A stretch of DNA of 64,000 nt from Biomphalaria glabrata (taxonomy: Eukaryota; Mollusca; Gastropoda; Planorbidae): contig NC_074726.1 in NCBI RefSeq assembly GCF_947242115.1, positions 1,672,951-1,736,950 on the forward strand, written 5' to 3'. Numbering within the stretch: position 1 is the stretch's first letter; the number at the start of each line of letters is the position of its first letter. Shown piece by piece: positions 57,351-64,000 of this stretch. The notes beneath the pieces are model-generated. The model had not been told where the DNA came from. It saw only the letters and a program-made list of their open reading frames with translations, and made no database searches. The translations under genes and the position numbers were made by a program.

Positions 57351-58680
57351 AGTTAGGCCAGGTTCACATAATTTGATCTGCGGGACCGTTCGGGCACTAC
57401 ACAAGATCTGTTAACCTTCTTTCTCCATTCTTATCTCTCTTATCTTGTCTTTGATATAATTTCATTCGGATGTTCTTTCTGAAAATATTGAAGCCTGCCT
57501 GGGTGGACCACTTCGGGGGTCGATTTTGAGTCTGTTTCCACACAAACTGTCTTTTGTAATATTGTTATTTTTTGTGTTCGTATTTATGCATAGTTTGGAC
57601 ACATCTTAATGATTTCATGTGAGGGGCTATGCCTGGTGATTTTAAAATTTAGTTAATGTTAATATAGAATTAAAATCTGAGTTTATTGATGCCTAAATAT
57701 AGAGACTGTCCGAAATAAATATGGTGTCTGGAATCAAATAATGTGGGTCAAATTTGTCCGAATTAAATGAAAACATACGGCCTATTTGACCTTAAATATA
57801 ATTTAATAACAAATATAGGTTAGGGGTACAAATATAAGTAGTCATCCTTATTCTCATTTACCTAAAGAAGATTTTGATACTTCATTTTCTTTTCTATGTC
57901 GAAACATTGTAAAATAATGCACTGTCAAAGTCAAACTTTCAAATTTGGTTCTATAGGTGTCCGAATAGCATAAACTTCTCTAATTATAGACTTTATTAAC
58001 TTTATAAATACTTTATAGTTTATAGTTATAGATTAGATCTAGAATTCTAATCTAGATCTGGTCCACTGTTATATTTTATAAAATCTAGAGTCTAGATCTA
58101 GTTAGACCAATGTGCTGGCCACAGAAACAGTTCACGTTTACATCATCTGGCCTGTTTTACTCTACTCTGGTGACTCTGTCAAAACATGGATATGTGTGTG
58201 TGTGTGTGTGCATACTGCCCCCATTCTCAAAATTTTTAAAATACAATCCTTGGTACAAAAAAGGTTGCCCACCCCTGGCATTGGCATATTCCAAAGTAAA
58301 AATTAGGAGTGACTGGGAAAATATTTGAAATAGATGAAGCCAATATTAGCAGATCTTTAGTTATTGGTGGCATAGAATAAGGCAGAAGATGCTAATAATT
58401 TCTGTTGCAACCATGAAAATGCTTTTGCCTTAGCAGCTTAGCAGGGGATACTTCAACAAGAGATTAGAGAAACTGTGTTAATCAACCTTGGAATTATCAA
58501 AATAGTAGCTAAAGTTATTTTCAATGTTTTCCTTCTATCTATAAAAATTTTGCTTTGTAAATCTGAACACAAGCCAAGGTGGAACACAAAAAAAAGATAA
58601 TGCCATGTTAAAAATTTAAAAAAAAATGTATATAACTTTTTTTTAATGAAATTTGTGTGAAATGATAAACATTTTCATTC
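57351..58680. other. Upstream of the MGNSESS exon, mostly unassigned
   Basis: AT-rich, with a (GT)n tract at 58196-58210 and a CTAG-rich patch at 58030-58105. It may contain a promoter or 5' UTR exon for the exon at 58705. Confidence 0.35.
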
Positions 58681-58704
58681 TATTTTCAGAAACATTTTGT
58701 TATT

Positions 58705-58741
58705 ATGGGAAACTCAGAATCTTCTTTACCGCCAGTTCTAC
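58705..58741 (+). CDS. Candidate first coding exon with N-myristoylation start, MGNSESSLPPVL
   Basis: Acceptor TATTTTCAG at 58681-58689, 15 nt of 5' leader, ATG at 58705, 12 codons (MGNSESSLPPVL) plus one base, then donor GTAAGTAG at 58742. Gly2 with Asn3 and Ser at position 6 fits the N-myristoyltransferase consensus, so the product may be membrane-anchored. Later exons are not found in the window, which downstream is transposon sequence. The gene would continue beyond 64000 or across these insertions. The family cannot be named. Confidence 0.45.
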
Positions 58742-58985
58742 GTAAGTAGTATCACAATGTTTTTCTTATTTTTAAGTTTAGTTTGTTCATTGTGTGAGTT
58801 AGGAGGAAAGAAACAAAACAAAATCTAGCAATTTATTGTGTCATATTTTGTTGAGGGAAAAAAAAAAGATTACTTACTGCCACTAATTGCTAGTTGAGTA
58901 TAAATCAATGGTGGAATGTGTGGGGGCTGTTTTGAACTGGGTTTACAGATCTTTACCTCATTCCAACTCTGGAAATCGGACATCA

Positions 58986-59661
58986 CTGTATTGGTCCAAT
59001 GCGATACGGATTTCGCGGGGCCAAGTTTGGGTAGGGATGTGGGGCCCTATGCAAAACGGATTTTGTGGGGCCAAGTTTGGGTAGGGAAGCGGATAATAAG
59101 TGAAATTTAAGAGTTTGTATTAGAAAATAAATTCATCTATGCATTTTATTCATTCTTTACTAGGTACAGAATTACTTTACGAGCCTTGCATGTAGCAAAG
59201 TCATACAGTATATCATAATAATTCTGTTTCCTACATAGATCACGCTCAATAGCAAGAATTACCAAATGTTTCAATCTGTCTTTGAGAATTGTTGACCTAA
59301 AGTAATTTTTCATTAGTTTGAGGCGCGAAAAACTTCTTTCACCAGATTACACAATTACGGCTAATGCATAATGCCATTTTTATGTATCGCGCCTATGATT
59401 GGCGTTTTCCATATTGAATGAACCTCAAAATGACAATTGTTGTCTATATATTTCCGAATATTTTAAGGATTTTTTCGTATATTTTGTAATTTCGAGAGAT
59501 TTCCAGGAGCTCAAGGTAAATCGACAGGAGGGCGTGGTAAATATGTTAAGTTATAATACGGTTTAATTTAATAATTTATACACCTTGAATTAGAGTGGGT
59601 TCTATGAAAGTGCGGGGCCCCCTGCAGTCGCATAGGTTGCAGTGGCCTAAGGCCGGCCCTG
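58986..59661 (-). mobile_element. hAT element remnant with transposase C-terminus
   Basis: The right terminus ends GGCCTAAGGCCGGCCCTG. The left end is eroded (CTGTATTGGTCCAATGCG). The subterminal block CGGATTTCGCGGGGCCAAGT is duplicated in tandem at 58998-59090. Minus-strand coding at about 59161-59345 reads ERSFSRLKLMKNYFRSTILK, then DRLKHLVILAIERDLCRKQN, the hAT C-terminal dimerisation region. It is fragmentary and not autonomous. Confidence 0.85.
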
Positions 59662-59689
59662 CAAAATAGCGGCGTATGCTACGCCGTCG

Positions 59690-60440
59690 GTCGACTAGGT
59701 CTTTTTAATTCTAGATGTAGATTAGATTTACTAATTATAAAGGAATAGATCTAGAGCCTAGAGTGGCCTAGACTACTACAACCCTATACTTATACTATAA
59801 ACTTATACTTATACTGCCTTTACTGTAGAGTCTAGAGTCTAGCTAGACATTACGTTACGATTCTCTACATTCTAGATCTAATCTTTATAGACCTCTAGTA
59901 TGATCTAGATTCTTAGATCAAGGTAGACCTACGAAAGTTTGGAATAGGCCTAGAATGCCTAGATCTATGTTTGTAGCGGATCCAGGGTGGATCGGTAAAA
60001 ATCTTGAGTCTAGATCTATATATTTTTTTACATGTGTCTAGATCTATATCTAGATACTTTTGTCATTTAGGATCTAGATAATAGATCTACTAGATTTAGA
60101 TCTAAATAATTAAATGGTAATAGTTTAGAATTTAGATCTACTTGTCTTTTCTGGTATCTAAGTCAGAGTCTACACTAGATCTCTATTACTATTAGCATTA
60201 GATTAATTAGATTTATAATAAATTAGTATTAGTTAGGTAGATTTAGATTTTAGATCTAGTCTCTAGAGCTATGCATTCTGCAACTAATGGATTAATATTA
60301 ATAGATTATAACTAGATTGACTAGATAGTATAGAGATCTAGATTCTAAATTTTCTTGTGGCAGTTGTGATACTGATTTGATGGCCTGTATTAATTAAAAA
60401 AGATATTATATTCTTTAATATCTAGATCCAGATCTAAATA
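59690..60440. repeat. CTAG/AGATCT-rich low-complexity block
   Basis: Dense AGATCTA and CTAGATC words, no ORF. Confidence 0.8.
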
Positions 60441-60559
60441 TATAATGTTATTTTGCTTTTAAATTATTAGAAATATATTATATATATATGACAAAATAGT
60501 CGATCGCCCAAGTGTTACACATTCTGGTGCCAAAATACACATTTTGACCATCAGTGTTA

Positions 60560-63500
60560 CACATTTGTTTGTTTTTTAGGTAGGCAGGTCTGGTGTTGAT
60601 GGTAAGGCCAAAGTCTGAGCATGCTTTTGAGAAGTCACTGAAGATGCTCTGCAGATCATTTTCAGAGCAGGCATTTAGGGCACAGTCATCAGCAAATAGC
60701 AAGTCCCTGATTACTGCTGAATTTGTTTTTGATTTTGCTTTGAGCTGTCTTGGGTTGAATAGGCCACCATCAAATCTGTATGTTATATTTATCCCAATGT
60801 TTTCTATATCTTTGAATGCATCTGTCAGCATAGCAGAGAATATGATACTGAACAGTGTAGGTGCTAGAACATAGCCTTGTTTTACCCCATTTGATACTTT
60901 GAAGGGCTCTGATGGTTCTCCACTTTCTTGGACACGAGCTTTCATGCCATCATGAAATAGTCTCACCATGGTTATGGAGCCTACATCGACTTTCTTGGCT
61001 CTCACACAGTCAAAATCTTTGGACCATGTGGTAGTGTTTGCAGTTTTGATGCGGAGACCATGGCAGTCTGTGAAGCCTTAAAAGTCATTGACTCTCAACT
61101 CGGCGAGGGACATTTGAGGGCAACACAGATTGTTGTGGTCACTGACTCAAAATCTGTACTACATGCTTTGCAAAGCCCCGGACCATGGCCCCCCAATATC
61201 AACACTGTCATCATGGCTTCACATAACATCAAACAACGCTATGGCACCCCTGTAATAATGCAGTGGGTACCGAGTCACATAGGTGTGACTGGCAACACAA
61301 TCGCAGACTCTTTGGCCCACCAGGGAGGGCAAATTCCACCCACTGATCAGGCTGTAAGCTTTCATCAAGCCCTGGCTATAATACAAAAAACAGAAATGGA
61401 AAAGTGGTTTGAGTGCTGGGACAAGTCCCAAAAAGCCCGTGGAGTCTGGGAGCGCATGAGGCGCCCTGACCGCACTTCCCCGTGGTGGAGGCTGTCCAGG
61501 CCTGAGCAAGCTATTATAGCACAGTGCAGGACAGGCCACTGTCCTGTTGGCTCATATTTCTCGCGGCTATGGCCAAATTTCGATTCACGGTGCCCTCGCT
61601 GCGGGGAAGAAGAGGAAACCGTGCCTCATATTCTGTTTGACTGCCCCAGACTTGCTGATCTCCGTCTCGACAGGTCTGGGAAACCCAAAATTCTCGACCT
61701 GTATGGCGACATTCATGCACTATGCAAGACAGCAGGGTTTCTGTCCAGGGCTTTTGCAAGAGAGGATTTGAGCCTCTCAAGCCCTCACTCTAATGGAGTT
61801 TGATGATGATGATGATGATGAGTTTTCGTGGACAGCCATACTTTGACATAATCTTCCAGAGTCCTTCTCTGCTAACAGTATTGTATGCCTTTGTTAGGTC
61901 AACATATATTGAGAAGAGGTTAGCATTTTGTTCTTGGCATTTTTCCTGGAGCTGCCTTGCCGCAAAGATCATGTCAACGGTTCCACGCTCTTTTCTGAAT
62001 CCGCACTGGCTTTCTGGTAGTAGACCATGTTCTATGTGTTGCATGAGCCGATTTAGCAGGATGCGAGCAAGAATTTTCCCAGCAATAGAGAGGAGAGAGA
62101 TTCCTCTGTGGTTGTCGCAGATTTGGCGGTTTCCTTTTCGCTTGTATAAATGGACAATTGTGGCATCTGTGTCCTGTGGTATTGACTGTTGTTCCCACAT
62201 AATTAAGAACAGCTCATGAAGTCTTTCAATCAGGGCAAATCCACCTTTTTTGTAGACCTCTGCGGGAATGGAGTCATCTCCTGGGTCTTTTCTGCTTGCG
62301 AGCTGTTGAATGGCAAGATCGGTTTCCTTTAGCGTAGGGGGTCATCCATTTTTTCATTTATTGGTACTTGCTGTAGCCTGTCTGTGGCCGCTTCATTTAT
62401 AATGGAAGGTGTATTGAGAACCTTTTCGAAGTGCTCGGCCCATCGTTTTAGGATTTCTTTCTTATCTGTCAATAGGATTGTCCCATCAGCATTTAGTAGA
62501 GGGGATGAGCCTGACTTTGTGGGTCCATAGACTTTGTTTATGCCATGGAAGAAGTTTTTCATGTAGTGATTGTCCGCAAATTCCTGTATTTTTTACACTT
62601 TCTTGCTTAGCCAGATATCTTGCATTTGACGTAACTGTTTTTGCTCATTTTTGCGTGGACTGGAAGTTTGGATTGTTCAGATACAATTTTTGAAGCTTGT
62701 GCTTTTTGTCTAATAGTTTTCTGATCTCAGTACTGTTTTCATCAAACCAGTCCTGATGCTTTCTCTCCATAGGACCGAGTATGTTTAATGCTGTGCTATG
62801 GATAGCTTCTTTGAAGCATTCCCAGCTTTTATCTACATTTGATTCAGCTAGAGGGGTGGACTTGAGACAGTTCTCTATCGCATCTACAAGCGACTTTTCA
62901 ATTTTGTCATCTGCTAGTCTGGACTTATTCAGCCTTTTTATGGGTTTAGAATTTGGCGGATGCCACTTTGGTTGAATACGAATGTTTATTTTTGTGATGA
63001 TGAGGCGGTGGTCTATTCCACATTCTGCACCACAGGAAGATTTGGTGACACGAATGTTCTGATGGTCAGATTGTCTGGTGATGACGTAATCTATGAGGTT
63101 CCAGTGTCTTGAGCGGGGATACATCCAGGAATTTTGCTTTCTCATTGGAAGACTGAATCTTGTGTTTGATATGAGCAGTTTGTGTTTAGCACAGGTCTGG
63201 AATAGTAATAATCCGTTGCTGTTGCACTGACCTATCCCAAATTTGTCTAAGACTCCTTTCAAGATGTGATGGTCAGAGCAGACTCTTGTGTTGAAGTCAC
63301 AGAGAATGAGTAGCTTTTCTGTTTTTGGAATATCAAGTATGGTGGAGTTTAGTTCTTCATAGAACTTTGCTATGACATCATCTGGGTTGGTCATGGTGGG
63401 TGCGTAACAGCTAACAATGGAAATGTATTTCTTTTTTCTTTCCGTTTTGTAAAGGCAGCTTTAGAGCCTGTCACTAATTCCTTTTGGAGGCCTGACTAGT

Positions 63501-64000
63501 TAAGATACTAATGATGTTTTTATGGCAAAGCTGACTCTAGATTCACGTCATACTTCAGTGCTTCTACCGCTCCAGAATAAAGTATATACAGATCCTCTTT
63601 CGCAGAGTTCACCTTCATCTGCAAGACAAGTCTCACTCAGAGCTGCTATGCCTATGTTGTATTGGTGGAGCTCCCTGGTTACCAGTGCAGTTCGTCTTTG
63701 TGGTCTTTCAGATGTGTCGTTGTCAAGTAGTATGCCCACATTCCATGCACCCATGGTAAAAGGAACTATCCTCGTCTTTTTCTTTAAATTTCAACCGCTT
63801 GTGTAGGGTTCCTGCCAACTGCGATAGGCTGGCTAGGGTAGTTTTGAGCAAGCAATTTTTGGGGCACCTTTTCTAGCCCTGTACTTATACTATGGAGGTG
63901 AGCAGTGCACTCCTAAATAGGGCTGCTGAGCCGCTCAGGAGCTGCCGAACTCCACTGCTGCTCTGTGTCAGTGGTGAACGACCATATGGCCTGAGCCGCC
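60560..64000 (-). mobile_element. RTE-like LINE, 3'-truncated, split by another LINE
   Basis: Minus-strand order from the right edge: a 5' UTR-like start (about 63810-64000); endonuclease beginning at about 63754 (GAWNVGILLDNDTSERPQRR, IAALSETCLADEGEL); endonuclease core at 62645-63394 (LLILCDFNTRV, GIDHRLIITKI); linker at 62329-62562 (RWAEHFEKVLN); RT fingers at 61830-62200 (NHRGISLLSIAGKILARILL, ESQCGFRKERGTVDMIFA). Then comes the inserted LINE at 60976-61822, and RT palm at 60570-60976 (VRLFHDGMKARVQ, SNGVKQGYVLAPTLFSI, LLFADDCALNA). Several frame breaks. The sequence after the palm is missing. Confidence 0.9.
60976..61822 (+). mobile_element. I-type LINE 3' end (RNase H domain) inserted in the RTE-like LINE
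   Basis: An open frame runs from the junction: GAYIDFLGSHTVKIFGPCGS, SFDAETMAVCEALKVIDSQL, QIVVVTDSKSVLHALQSPGP, MQWVPSHIGVTGNTIADSLA, then CPRCGEEEETVPHILFDC. RNase H catalytic E (FDAE), D (VTDS) and D (IADS) are present; the first Asp lies upstream and is lost by truncation. The 3' tail is (TGA)n at 61801-61822. The frame is intact, so the insertion is recent compared with its host element. Confidence 0.93.

Overview
This is AT-rich animal nuclear DNA, packed with retroposons and DNA transposons. The organism is most likely a heterobranch freshwater snail (Biomphalaria/Bulinus type). That is inference: it rests on a GIMAP/AIG1-like gene, a metazoan telomere-binding TRF gene, and dispersed repeats that resemble ones I associate with planorbid snails. 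There are no prokaryotic signals, operons or CRISPR arrays.

Host genes. (1) A minus-strand gene with coding exons from 8977 down to 1 continues off the left edge. Seven exons join in one frame; the family is not recognised. (2) A single-exon plus-strand ORF at 15016-15393 encodes a small, apparently tail-anchored protein. (3) The best-supported gene is on the plus strand at 17759-31855. Ten exons join without frame loss into a 730-residue telomeric repeat-binding factor (TRF/TERF) homologue, with an N-terminal TRFH-like dimerisation region, a long Ser/Lys-rich hinge and a C-terminal Myb/telobox domain. (4) A minus-strand GIMAP/AIG1-like GTPase-fold gene lies at 37673-38554, with altered nucleotide-binding motifs and a C-terminal membrane segment. 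(5) Two isolated candidate first coding exons occur: a myristoylation-type start at 58705-58741 (+) and a short one at 55449-55512 (-).

Mobile DNA by region. 0.8-16.9 kb: tRNA-derived SINEs of several families, LINE 3' fragments, a palindromic MITE in two copies (one split by a LINE), and two hAT-type elements with perfect 8-bp target duplications. 17-32 kb, introns of the TRF gene: a LINE fragment, a fossil LTR-retrotransposon end, a 4-copy tandem array, and a LINE with a 17-bp target duplication next to a 90-bp-arm inverted duplication. 33-36 kb: a 24-bp minisatellite and a LINE reverse-transcriptase copy between 34-bp direct repeats. 40-49 kb: L2-like and other LINE fragments, a mariner-like element, and a second hAT copy carrying nested insertions. 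49-55 kb: a 4-kb segment bounded by 20-bp inverted repeats and TTAA, then a tandem array whose cores end in splice-donor-like sites. 58.9-64 kb: a hAT remnant with transposase coding sequence, and an RTE-like LINE on the minus strand split by an RNase H-bearing LINE on the plus strand.

Several stretches (about 17.9-18.5, 49.7-50.3, 52.1-52.8, 54.3-54.8 and 59.7-60.4 kb) are remarkably dense in the palindrome AGATCT/TCTAGA. Only the host genes look functional. All LINE, hAT and mariner coding sequence seen is truncated or degenerate.
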